Below are positions 27,244 through 34,589 of a DNA stretch of 64,000 bases, piece by piece. Location: the NCBI RefSeq assembly GCF_028532725.1, contig NZ_JAQKGU010000003.1, positions 186,001-250,000 of the forward strand, read 5' to 3'. Positions within the stretch are counted from its first letter, which is position 1. Each line of letters begins with the position of its first letter. A program made the position numbers and the translations under genes. The stretch is from Desulfovibrio sp. Fe33 (lineage in GTDB: Bacteria > Desulfobacterota > Desulfovibrionia > Desulfovibrionales > Desulfovibrionaceae). The notes under the pieces are model-generated. The model did not search any database and was not told the DNA's origin. It was given only the letters and a program-made list of their open reading frames with translations.

Positions 27244-28467
27244 ATGCACGTATTTGAAATGGAATTGAAGCGCGACCGGGACGGCCGCATCGTGGAGAAA
27301 ACCGAAACCGTGGCAGGCACACCCGCCACCTGGGAGTACATCTACGACGGCGGAGGACGGCTGACGGAAGCACACCTGGACGGCAGGCTGATCTGCCAAT
27401 GCCACTACGACAGGGAAGGCCGCCGGTCCCGAGACTATTTTCCCGCAACCGTCGGGCCCCACTACCGCGACTATCGGTACACGCTGGACAACCGGCTGCT
27501 CCGCGCTGGTAACAACACGTACACCCACGACGACAACGGATTCCGCTCCATCTGGGCCAAAGGCGCCACCTACCTCCTCTATGAGTATGCGCCGGACTAT
27601 CGGCTGCTCCGGATGGAGATCGAAGACCAAAACCGCGTCTACACCTTCGATCACGATGAAAACGGCCAGCGTATAGCCAAATATTGCAACGGGCAGCTTG
27701 TCGAAGCGTACCATTGGCTCGATTTCGTGCGGCTTGGCGGCTTCCACGACGGCCAGCACGCCTTCGAGTTCGCCTACCGCAATGACGAGCGAATTCCGTT
27801 CGCCATGCGCAGGGACGACGGCACTGTGTTCGGCCTATTCAGCGACCAGGTGGGGTCGCTCCGCGTGGTTGTGGACAGCAACGACAATATGATAAAAGAG
27901 ATCGTGTATAACCCTTTCGGCGGGATCATTGAGGACACCAACCCGGACTTCCGCATCCCCATCGGCTTTGCGGGCGGCCTGCACGACCGGGACCTAGGGT
28001 TCGTCCGCTTCGGTTGGCGTGATTACGACGCGAATACCGGTCGGTGGACCGCGCCCGACCCCATAGGCGACAAGGGTGGTGACCCGGATTGGTATGGGTA
28101 TTGTCTGGATGATCCGGTCAACATGTCTGATGCTACCGGGTTGAATCCGCTATTGGCTTGGTCCCAATACATACCGGCTGTCAACTCTATCGGCAAACAA
28201 ATTGCTAAAGACGTCATGACGGGAGAACCCGGCTATTCAGATATACCAAATCTAATTTGGGATGGCGCCAAAGCTTATGGCGAGTACGTCAAAAATAACG
28301 CCGAAAAAATGAGAAAAGATAATCGGCAATATTATGACGAACTCTATGGCCGAAACAATAAACACAACGGCGACCAATCAACCCCCAATCCCCCCACAAC
28401 TTCAAGGGATGAGGCAAATCTACCTGTAAAGGATTATAAAACGATTGAAACCTTGAGGGGAAGGTAG
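27244..28467 (+). CDS. short Rhs-core protein, cassette 2 (intact)
   Basis: 407 residues; start MHVFEMELKRDRDGRIVEKT with AAGGAGAA upstream. Residues 1-295 are the Rhs core (YDGGGRLTEAHLDG, LRAGNNTYTHDDNGFRS, VYTFDHDENGQRIAKY, GWRDYDANTGRWTAPDPIG, WYGYCLDDPVNMSDATGL). The unique tip of about 107 residues (LLAWSQYIPAVNSIGKQIAK, NAEKMRKDNRQYYDELYG) is polar and helical with no recognised fold. There is no signal peptide, PAAR or TcB-like part, so it is either secreted by another route or a donor module for a full-length rhs gene elsewhere. The immunity-position gene follows after 80 bp. Confidence 0.8.
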   Translation: MHVFEMELKRDRDGRIVEKTETVAGTPATWEYIYDGGGRLTEAHLDGRLICQCHYDREGRRSRDYFPATVGPHYRDYRYTLDNRLLRAGNNTYTHDDNGFRSIWAKGATYLLYEYAPDYRLLRMEIEDQNRVYTFDHDENGQRIAKYCNGQLVEAYHWLDFVRLGGFHDGQHAFEFAYRNDERIPFAMRRDDGTVFGLFSDQVGSLRVVVDSNDNMIKEIVYNPFGGIIEDTNPDFRIPIGFAGGLHDRDLGFVRFGWRDYDANTGRWTAPDPIGDKGGDPDWYGYCLDDPVNMSDATGLNPLLAWSQYIPAVNSIGKQIAKDVMTGEPGYSDIPNLIWDGAKAYGEYVKNNAEKMRKDNRQYYDELYGRNNKHNGDQSTPNPPTTSRDEANLPVKDYKTIETLRGR

Positions 28468-28547
28468 GAATACTATAGGCAGGGCCTGCCAGTTTAATGC
28501 TGGCAGGTCCTGCAACAACCTTTGGGTAAAAAAACTAAGGAAGACGA

Positions 28548-29186
28548 ATGAACACATTTTTATCCATATTTCGGCAGCACTCTTCAAGCCTAATAGTACT
28601 TATAATCTTTCTTTTTTTTGCTGCATGGATTTCAGATTATCAACTGCTTTCTGATATACTCTGCCTGTATGGAATAAGCATTGTCGCCATCGCTATTATT
28701 TTGAATAAAAAACTAACATTTAATAGCGCAGTAAAAGGACTAGTATCGACAAATACATTTAAAATATTTTCATTATTCACATGTATGTTTATGATATCAT
28801 CAATTATTTCCAGCCCAACGGTAGTATTTGATTCAAAAATTATAACAGGAATTACATTATCTCTTATTTACACTATATTTTTTAAATTTATAGCAAACAA
28901 AATTTACTATGTTATCACAGGGAACAATAGTGAAAGAATTACAAAGAATGATATAGCTGTTGTTTTTTTATCAATTTTTTCAATATGCATAGCGAACATT
29001 GTAACTCAATATCTTTTTTCATACCTTCCATACTTGTCCCCATTTTACTTGCTACTTAGCACAATAGTGTTTGTAAACGCATTTATCTTGCAGGCCGGTA
29101 TTATATTTGCAAGGAACAACCAATCAAAAAACATTGAAATAAAGTCGGTCGAAGAACCTCCCACAGCACAAAATCCTCAATTTTGA
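28548..29186 (+). CDS. AT-rich polytopic membrane protein in immunity position, cassette 2
   Basis: 212 residues with about five to six membrane helices (SSLIVLIIFLFFAAWISDY, CLYGISIVAIAIILN, FLSIFSICIANIVTQYLF, YLLLSTIVFVNAFILQAGII). Base composition is strikingly AT-rich against the GC-rich flanks, a sign of foreign origin. The last dozen codons lie inside the AT-rich boundary element. An integral membrane immunity protein would fit a pore-forming or membrane-targeting tip. No family recognised. Confidence 0.7.
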   Translation: MNTFLSIFRQHSSSLIVLIIFLFFAAWISDYQLLSDILCLYGISIVAIAIILNKKLTFNSAVKGLVSTNTFKIFSLFTCMFMISSIISSPTVVFDSKIITGITLSLIYTIFFKFIANKIYYVITGNNSERITKNDIAVVFLSIFSICIANIVTQYLFSYLPYLSPFYLLLSTIVFVNAFILQAGIIFARNNQSKNIEIKSVEEPPTAQNPQF

Positions 29187-29252
29187 CCAAAAACTGTTAT
29201 TCACATCAAATTTTCTCAAATAATTTCAAAATATAAAAGCTCAAATCCGGCC
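29154..29252 (+). repeat. AT-rich unit-boundary element, copy 2
   Basis: GAACCTCCCACAGCACAAAA to CAAATCCGGCC. It overlaps the 3' end of the cassette 2 immunity-position gene and includes AATTTTGACCAAAAACTGTT. Confidence 0.75.
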
Positions 29253-29295
29253 ATGGGTGTCAAGGGGCGGAAGTTCAAATCCTCTCATCCCGACC
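29253..29295 (+). repeat. tRNA-Pro 3' fragment, copy C
   Basis: Degenerate copy from ATGGGTGTCAAGGGG through TTCAAATCCTCTCATCCCG to ACCA. Small indels in the anticodon arm and variable region rule out a functional tRNA; no 5' half is present. The inter-tRNA hairpin follows. Confidence 0.85.
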
Positions 29296-29362
29296 AAGCG
29301 ATGAAACACCCCGGTGGGCCGACCAAGAGTCGGCCCACCCTTTCATCGGAAACAGCCGGAAC

Positions 29363-29438
29363 GCTGCTGTAGCTCAATAGGTAGAGCGTGTCCTTGGTAA
29401 GGACGAGGTAGACGGTTCAATCCCGTCCAGCAGCTCCA
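29363..29438 (+). tRNA. tRNA-Thr (anticodon GGT), copy 3
   Basis: Same as copies 1 and 2 except one C-to-T change that turns the first anticodon-stem pair into T-G wobble. It still folds as a complete tRNA with CCA. Confidence 0.9.
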
Positions 29439-29620
29439 TATATCAAAACCGCTGATCGTAAGATCGGCGGTTTTTCTTTTGCGCCCTCGCCCGATACCAG
29501 GCAGTCTCCTGGCAAGTTGTTTTTTCCTACCTTTCGAACGCTTTTACTTGTCATTCTTCGACAAACTCCGATTCCCCAAAAAACCCGTGATACGCTCTCC
29601 GCAAAATAAAGGAGAACGTC

Positions 29621-31033
29621 ATGCACGTATTTGAAATGGAATTGAAGCGCGACCGGGACGGCCGCATCGTGGAGAAAACCGAAACCGTGGCAGGCACACC
29701 CGCCACCTGGAAGTACGTCTACGACGGCGGAGGACGGCTGACGGAAGCGTACCGGGGCGGCAGGCTGATCTGCCAATGCCACTACGACAGGGAAGGCCGC
29801 CGGTCCAGGGATTACTTCCCCGCCACCGTCGGGCCCCACTACCGTGACTACCGGTACACGCGGGACAACCGGCTGCTCCGCGCGGGCAACAACGACTTCA
29901 CGCACGATGCGAATGGATTCCGCTCCATCTGGGCCAAAGGCGGCACCTACCACCTCTATGAGTATGCGCCGGGCTATCGGCTGCTCCGGATGGAGATCGA
30001 AGACCAAAACCGCGTCTACACCTTCGATCACGATGAAAACGGCCAGCGGATAGCCAAATATTGCAACGGCCAGCTTGTGGAGGCGTACCGATGGCTCGAT
30101 TTCGTGCGGCTTGGCGGCTTTCATGACGGCCAGCACGCCTTCGAGTTCGCCTACCGCGATGACGAGCGAATTCCGTTCGCCATGCGCAGGGACGACGGCA
30201 CTGTGTTCGGCCTGTTCAGCGACCAGGTGGGGTCGCTCCGCGTGGTTGTGGACAGCAACGACAATATGATAAAAGAGATCGTGTATGACCCCTTCGGCGG
30301 CATCATCGAAGACACCAATCCAGGCTTCCGCGTACCCATCGGCTTCGCGAGCGGCCTGCACGACCGGGACCTAGGGTTCGTCCGCTTCGGTTGGCGGGAC
30401 TACGACACCTTCACCGGCAGGTGGACCGCGCCCGATCCCATAGGCGACAAGGGCGGTGACCCGGATTGGTATGGGTATTGTCTGGATGATCCGGTCAACG
30501 GAGCGGACCCGTTGGGATTGATGGGAGTTATCAGTGATTTAATTGATCCTCTTTTTCCTGATGCATGGCAGTGGCAAGCGAACGAGGGGGCATGCGACAA
30601 ATGTCAAAAATTAGCAGGTACTATATATTCAAATAAAGATGATGTCCCAGAGAAACCGCATCCGAATTGTAAATGTCAAGTAGTCGAATGTAAGTACGAT
30701 ACCCAATACGGCGATTGGAAGGTGGTTTCGGAAACTGTGATCATGTATAGAATAGCAGGGATTGTTTGTTTTGGAGCAAAATGCACTGCCGCATGGCACC
30801 AGATAAGCAAGGTTGAAGAAACCAGAAAGCGTAAAGTTATTCGAACATGTGGGACTTCGATTTTAGAAATCGAAAATAAAAATGAAAAACGAAGCAGAAA
30901 AACGATTGAGGTTCGTGAGGCTCCTGCCATCGCAATATACCAAGGCGGAGATCCAGAAGGTGGTGATGTCTTTATTTCTACAAATCCATGGAACCCATAT
31001 GATTCAAGAAGTGTTCGAAAAGGCTCTCGCTAA
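29621..31033 (+). CDS. short Rhs-core protein, cassette 3, with CxxC/HPNCKC toxin tip
   Basis: 470 residues. The first 295 match the cassette 2 core with only scattered differences, ending GWRDYDTFTGRWTAPDPIG, CLDDPVNGADPLGL. The unique tip of about 170 residues begins with ISDLIDPLFPDAWQWQANEG and carries CDKCQKLAGTIYS then EKPHPNCKCQV, a four-cysteine/His metal-binding pattern also found in phage minor head (gp7/Mu F-like) and some polymorphic-toxin domains. A second Cys pair (IVCFGAKC) follows. Activity unknown. The next gene overlaps its 3' end, implying translational coupling. Confidence 0.82.
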   Translation: MHVFEMELKRDRDGRIVEKTETVAGTPATWKYVYDGGGRLTEAYRGGRLICQCHYDREGRRSRDYFPATVGPHYRDYRYTRDNRLLRAGNNDFTHDANGFRSIWAKGGTYHLYEYAPGYRLLRMEIEDQNRVYTFDHDENGQRIAKYCNGQLVEAYRWLDFVRLGGFHDGQHAFEFAYRDDERIPFAMRRDDGTVFGLFSDQVGSLRVVVDSNDNMIKEIVYDPFGGIIEDTNPGFRVPIGFASGLHDRDLGFVRFGWRDYDTFTGRWTAPDPIGDKGGDPDWYGYCLDDPVNGADPLGLMGVISDLIDPLFPDAWQWQANEGACDKCQKLAGTIYSNKDDVPEKPHPNCKCQVVECKYDTQYGDWKVVSETVIMYRIAGIVCFGAKCTAAWHQISKVEETRKRKVIRTCGTSILEIENKNEKRSRKTIEVREAPAIAIYQGGDPEGGDVFISTNPWNPYDSRSVRKGSR

Positions 31034-31631
31034 AATCAACTTACACATAGTCGTTGTATTAATAGTGTTTTCTATCTTGATTGTGGGGAAACAGACCATA
31101 GCATTTGACGCCAACCCAAATGAATTCGTTGGCCCAAAACCTGGGCTACTGCTTAAGTCTTCCAACTCTAGCGGGCTGACAGTTGAGGTTCATTCTGAAT
31201 GGTTGGAAGACAACGTGCTACTTGTAACGGAAGTGTTCTGCGGCTTCTCACATAATAACAAAATTAAAAAAAATACCCCTAAAGGATATAGGTCAATATC
31301 CAGTCAATATACTTTGAAAGTCGAAGAGCAAAAATTGATTATGGAAATGGCAGGTGTCGAATTTACACTCATCGACTTTGCTGCAAAAAATTGGACAGTT
31401 CCGGGCAAAGCGTATGGAAATTTTGAATCAAATTCATTTCTAGCTATTTGTAAAATTACTTCCGTAAGTGAAAAACAAATTCTTGGTGAGCAAAGGCGAG
31501 TTGCGGTTGTGCAGTGCGATACTAAAAATCAATTACTTGAGACCACATCGGTCACATGGGAGATTGCTTCTGGTTTAGGATTACTTTCAAGAGGTGATTA
31601 TACTCTTACGTCTATTGAAAAGCTAAAGTAA
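30966..31631 (+). CDS. membrane-anchored protein in immunity position, cassette 3
   Basis: About 221 residues from an ATG with AAGGTGG just upstream; a later ATG at 30999 is an alternative. It overlaps the toxin reading frame by about 68 bp in another frame. A hydrophobic segment (INLHIVVVLIVFSILIV) near residue 35 anchors or exports a polar domain without recognised family. AT-rich relative to the Rhs core. Position and coupling suggest the immunity partner of tip 3. Confidence 0.65.
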   Translation: MSLFLQIHGTHMIQEVFEKALAKINLHIVVVLIVFSILIVGKQTIAFDANPNEFVGPKPGLLLKSSNSSGLTVEVHSEWLEDNVLLVTEVFCGFSHNNKIKKNTPKGYRSISSQYTLKVEEQKLIMEMAGVEFTLIDFAAKNWTVPGKAYGNFESNSFLAICKITSVSEKQILGEQRRVAVVQCDTKNQLLETTSVTWEIASGLGLLSRGDYTLTSIEKLK

Positions 31632-31715
31632 AAGGCAAAAAGTAGGCACATATTGACAGCTCATATTTTCTCAAAAACGCCGCTGTTACCTATTCGGAGC
31701 TTGCATTGTCATGGC

Positions 31716-31814
31716 TAACCTCCCACACCACAAAATCGCGGCATTTCGCCAAAAAATGTTATCCTTGGAAAAATCTCACAAATAATTTCAAAGCATAAAA
31801 GCTCAAATCCGGTC
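31716..31814 (+). repeat. AT-rich unit-boundary element, copy 3
   Basis: AACCTCCCACACCACAAAAT to CTCAAATCCGGTC. The middle differs more than in the other copies, but the last 45 bp are nearly the same as copy 2. Confidence 0.72.
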
Positions 31815-31859
31815 ATGGGGTTCAAGGGGTCTGAGGTTCAAATCCTCTCATCCCGACCA
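31815..31859 (+). repeat. tRNA-Pro 3' fragment, copy D (array end)
   Basis: ATGGGGTTCAAGGGGTCTGA to TCCCGACCA, one base different from the intact tRNA-Pro over 45 bp. Similarity to the head of the array continues through the hairpin to GGAAACAGCCG (about 31921) and stops exactly where tRNA-Thr would start. Confidence 0.88.
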
Positions 31860-32010
31860 AGCGATGAAACACCCCGGTGGGCCGACCAAGAGTCGGCCCA
31901 CCCTCTCATCGGAAACAGCCGCGACTCTGCGGTAAATGGGAGCATGAAGCTCGTATTCCCCTCTTCCGGCTCAATAGAAGTGCGATCCAAGCCCCTCTCA
32001 ACAAATATGC

Positions 32011-32055
32011 CAAAAAAAAGAACAGATAGCCCCAGCTAAACAGCAAGGGCTATCT
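32011..32055 (-). terminator. terminator downstream of the PEP-CTERM gene
   Basis: On the minus strand AGATAGCCC...GGGGCTATCT followed by GTTCTTTTTTTT, about 160 bp past the stop. It separates this gene from the array. Confidence 0.75.
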
Positions 32056-32215
32056 ATTGATACTTGAAACGTCGTTTATTCACACACGGCAGGCGTGATC
32101 TTCTTTGGGCATCAACCGATCTGATTCTCAGTCCCCTTCATCGGTATGCCCTTTGTCAAGAACCGTCACACACTCACTTCATTTCCTCATTCCGCTTTGG
32201 CTAACGGATTCGGCA

Positions 32216-32827
32216 TTACGCCTTGAGAAAACGCTTTCTTCCGAAGACCAGGCAACCGGCGAGACCTGCAATGAGGAGAACGACGGTCGAGGGTTCGGGC
32301 ACAGGCGGGGTTTCGCCGGGGCCGCTGGCCGTATCGACATTCAGAATGTGGAAAGCATAAGAGTCGTTTCTCAAACCGTTTGCGGGCTGATCCCACTCGG
32401 AGACGAGAATCGGCGTTGTGCCGTCAAAATCAAAGCCGTCGCTGTAGGCCTCAGACACATTGAAGTTGTTGTAGGTCGTCAGCGTGAGGAAGTAGCTGCC
32501 GGGGTTCAACATAACGGTGTAAAAGGAATCCCAACCGGCATAATCATACGAAACGCCGTTTGACTCTTGAACCCCGGTCACGCCGCCGTCATCCTGGAAA
32601 TAAATAAGGGTGCCGGAAGCATCCCAAAGGCCAAGCATAGGATCGAACCCACCGTCATCCCAAGACGAGGAGAAAAAGGTTCGTTCGCCCGCGGTCGAAA
32701 CGCTGAAATCGAAACGCAGGACATCATTATGATACTGCATGGTTCCGAAATAGTCGTAGTCATAGGCCTGCGCGGGGACTCCGGACAACAAAAAGACAAG
32801 GAAAAACAGGATAGTGATTTTCTTCAT
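32216..32827 (-). CDS. secreted PEP-CTERM protein, DVUA0089-like domain
   Basis: 203 residues from MKKITILFFLVFLLSGVPAQA, a clear signal peptide, with AAGGAGG before the ATG. The body (about 25-175) is aromatic- and Asp-rich with GGFDPMLGLWDASGTLIYF and LNPGSYFLTLTTYNNF, which resembles the DVUA0089 family. The C-terminus reads VPEPSTVVLLIAGLAG then RKRF, a textbook PEP-CTERM sorting signal: Pro-Glu-Pro, helix, basic cluster. It would be processed by an exosortase and placed in the envelope or matrix. No exosortase gene is in the window. Confidence 0.85.
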   Translation of the reverse strand: MKKITILFFLVFLLSGVPAQAYDYDYFGTMQYHNDVLRFDFSVSTAGERTFFSSSWDDGGFDPMLGLWDASGTLIYFQDDGGVTGVQESNGVSYDYAGWDSFYTVMLNPGSYFLTLTTYNNFNVSEAYSDGFDFDGTTPILVSEWDQPANGLRNDSYAFHILNVDTASGPGETPPVPEPSTVVLLIAGLAGCLVFGRKRFLKA

Positions 32828-32874
32828 ATTACCTCCTTTGACGGTGGTAAAGCATATACCATGCCACATATGAA

Positions 32875-32889
32875 GATGTGAACCACATC
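32875..32889. promoter_or_regulatory. small palindrome upstream of the PEP-CTERM gene
   Basis: GATGTG-AAC-CACATC, perfect on both arms, 48 bp before the start codon. A second imperfect palindrome (TACGA...TCGTA) lies just upstream. Regulator unknown. Confidence 0.3.
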
Positions 32890-33060
32890 AAAATAATACG
32901 ATACGTCTCGTAGCGAAATATTCCCGATCATTTGTCAAAGGCATCGACACGACTGTAAATTTCCCCGACTATCCGAGGCCTCAACCTCCGACAAGCCTAG
33001 GTGGAATGAAACACAATCACACATCAGTATATGTTTGTTGATATTATTTTAAATTACAAA

Positions 33061-33906
33061 TTAGCTGGTTCCGTCGAATATGGTGCCCGTATCGCGAGCA
33101 ATGAGGTCCGCCAGAAGTTGCTCCAGCGAGTAATCGGGATTGGAGGGCTTGCGCAATTGGGCTGCCTGATCCAGAAGCTGGGCCTGGCTCTCAAGGCTGA
33201 GCTGTTGCGCTTGAAGACCGTCTTCCTTGCCACCATATATGTCCATGATGGCCGTCATCTCACTCTGGAGAGACTGAACGTACCCGAGCTGGGTGGCGCG
33301 GGTTCCGTCCGCACCCAAAGCCGCGCCGTCCAGGTCGGTCCAAGCCACACCGCCGGATGGCGTATCCACGGAATGAAAAGTGATGTTGAACCCGCCGTCC
33401 TTGCTGGACTGGATATAAACGTTGCCGCCGGAATCTATCTGGTCCGTGCCCCATTGGGAGGAGTCCAGCAGCGCAATGCCGTTGAAATCGGAGTTGGAAA
33501 CAACCCCGGAGATCTTGTCCGCAAGGGCGTCGAAATCTCCTTGAACCACACTGCTTGCGCCGTCCAATTCCCCCGAATCGATCCGATCAATGATATCTTC
33601 CATGGCGTTCAGGGCATCCACGATCGTAGCCATGCCGGTCCGGGCGACCCCCATCATGGAGGCCGCCTCGCCCACATTGCGAGCCGCCTGACGCACCGCT
33701 GCCGCGTCCCCGCGCAGAGTGCCGCTGATGGCCTCCTCGAACGGGTTGCTGAAGGTGGCCGCACGGACAGGCTCGCCCAGCACGAGGCTGCGCAGGTTCC
33801 GGCCAACGGCCGAGGAACCGAACAGCCGGTTGGTCAACATATCCTGTTGCAACAACTGCAACGAATAGTCGTAGATGAAGCTCTTCTCAATGTCGGTCAG
33901 GGCCAT
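33061..33906 (-). CDS. short flagellin-like protein
   Basis: 281 residues starting MALTDIEKSFIYDYSL; this ATG has GGGAGG upstream, while an earlier in-frame ATG would lie almost on the transcription start. The middle has flagellin-like helices (RNVGEAASMMGVARTGMATI, ALNAMEDIIDRIDSGELDG) and DFNGIALLD, the flagellin FNGxxLL motif. The usual N-terminal SLNAQR-type and C-terminal LLQ ends are missing, so it is not an ordinary filament flagellin; it could be a filament-associated or divergent hook-filament protein. A sigma-28 promoter drives it. Confidence 0.72.
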   Translation of the reverse strand: MALTDIEKSFIYDYSLQLLQQDMLTNRLFGSSAVGRNLRSLVLGEPVRAATFSNPFEEAISGTLRGDAAAVRQAARNVGEAASMMGVARTGMATIVDALNAMEDIIDRIDSGELDGASSVVQGDFDALADKISGVVSNSDFNGIALLDSSQWGTDQIDSGGNVYIQSSKDGGFNITFHSVDTPSGGVAWTDLDGAALGADGTRATQLGYVQSLQSEMTAIMDIYGGKEDGLQAQQLSLESQAQLLDQAAQLRKPSNPDYSLEQLLADLIARDTGTIFDGTS

Positions 33907-33940
33907 GCCGCCTCCCGTAGAGTACAATTAACCAATATTT

Positions 33941-33967
33941 TTATCGGCTGACCGGGAAATAACTTTA
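33941..33967 (-). promoter_or_regulatory. sigma-28 (FliA) promoter of the flagellin-like gene
   Basis: On the minus strand TAAAGTTA, 11 bp, GCCGATAA: the -10 matches the consensus in all eight positions and the -35 in seven of eight. It ends about 35 bp before the start codon. The 404-bp gap up to ilvN otherwise holds the dispersed repeat and the ilvN terminator. Confidence 0.9.
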
Positions 33968-34083
33968 CCCCCGCTAGCAAGGTTGCCGAATTTTCAACGT
34001 CTCCCGACATATCCGCCCTTTCCCTGAAATTCGTGCACAACATTCGAACGCAGTGAAATGCCCCGAAAAATGGGCCTATACAT

Positions 34084-34255
34084 TAAACTCCCAGCTTTCG
34101 CGGCATAACGCCACGGGGTGAAAAAAGCCGCGCCGAAGGCGCATACAGGGGATGCAAGGGGGGTGAACCCTTGCCCGCCGGAGGCGAAATCACCCGACTA
34201 TTGCCGCAAAACGGCTTTCAACGCCTGAGTTGCCTCCTCAAGGGGGAAAAGTAGC
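34084..34255 (-). repeat. dispersed structured intergenic repeat, copy 3 (inverted)
   Basis: Same hairpin order as copies 1 and 2 on the minus strand: AAAGCCGTTTTGCGGCAATA, GGCAAGGG...CCCTTGCATCCCC, GCGCCTTCGGCGCGGC then T-run, and the TGCCGCGAAAGCTGGGAG tail. Confidence 0.85.
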
Positions 34256-34258
34256 TCC

Positions 34259-34290
34259 CAAAGAAAAGGCCGACTTGCGCCGGCCTAGGA
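34259..34290 (-). terminator. terminator downstream of ilvN
   Basis: On the minus strand AGGCCGGCGCAAGTCGGCC followed by TTTTCTTT, about 20 bp past the ilvN stop. Confidence 0.82.
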
Positions 34291-34310
34291 GAAAGGAGTG
34301 CCCAAGGGGC

Positions 34311-34589
34311 TTATTGGACGAATTCGGCCATTTTGGCAAAGACCGGATGCCCGCGGTCGTAACGCTCGACAACGAGAACATCCTCCAACTTGTCCACCTG
34401 TTTAATCATCTGATCGAGACGATCGTCCGCGTTGACCAGCAGCCAAATCTTGCTGGTCTGACCGCCGTTGACGGGCATACAGGCAATGCCTTCCACGTTG
34501 TATGCCCGGCGCGCGAACAAACCGCAGATGTGAGACATAACGCCGGGATGGTTGTTCACGGACAACTCGATAACAGTCTGCTTACACAT
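34311..34589 (-). CDS. ilvN: acetolactate synthase small (regulatory) subunit
   Basis: 92 residues forming a single ACT domain: VIELSVNNHPGVMSHICGLF, RRAYNVEGIACMPV. Its short length matches E. coli IlvN and not the longer IlvH. It binds valine for feedback inhibition and stimulates the catalytic subunit. Its start overlaps the ilvB stop by 8 bp, so translation is coupled. Confidence 0.92.
   Translation of the reverse strand: MCKQTVIELSVNNHPGVMSHICGLFARRAYNVEGIACMPVNGGQTSKIWLLVNADDRLDQMIKQVDKLEDVLVVERYDRGHPVFAKMAEFVQ

Noticed and set aside
31815..32039. Open frame of 74 codons starting in the last tRNA-Pro fragment (MGFKGSEVQILSSRP)
   Set aside because: This is the well-known translation artefact of tRNA 3' halves; no ribosome site and no conserved continuation.
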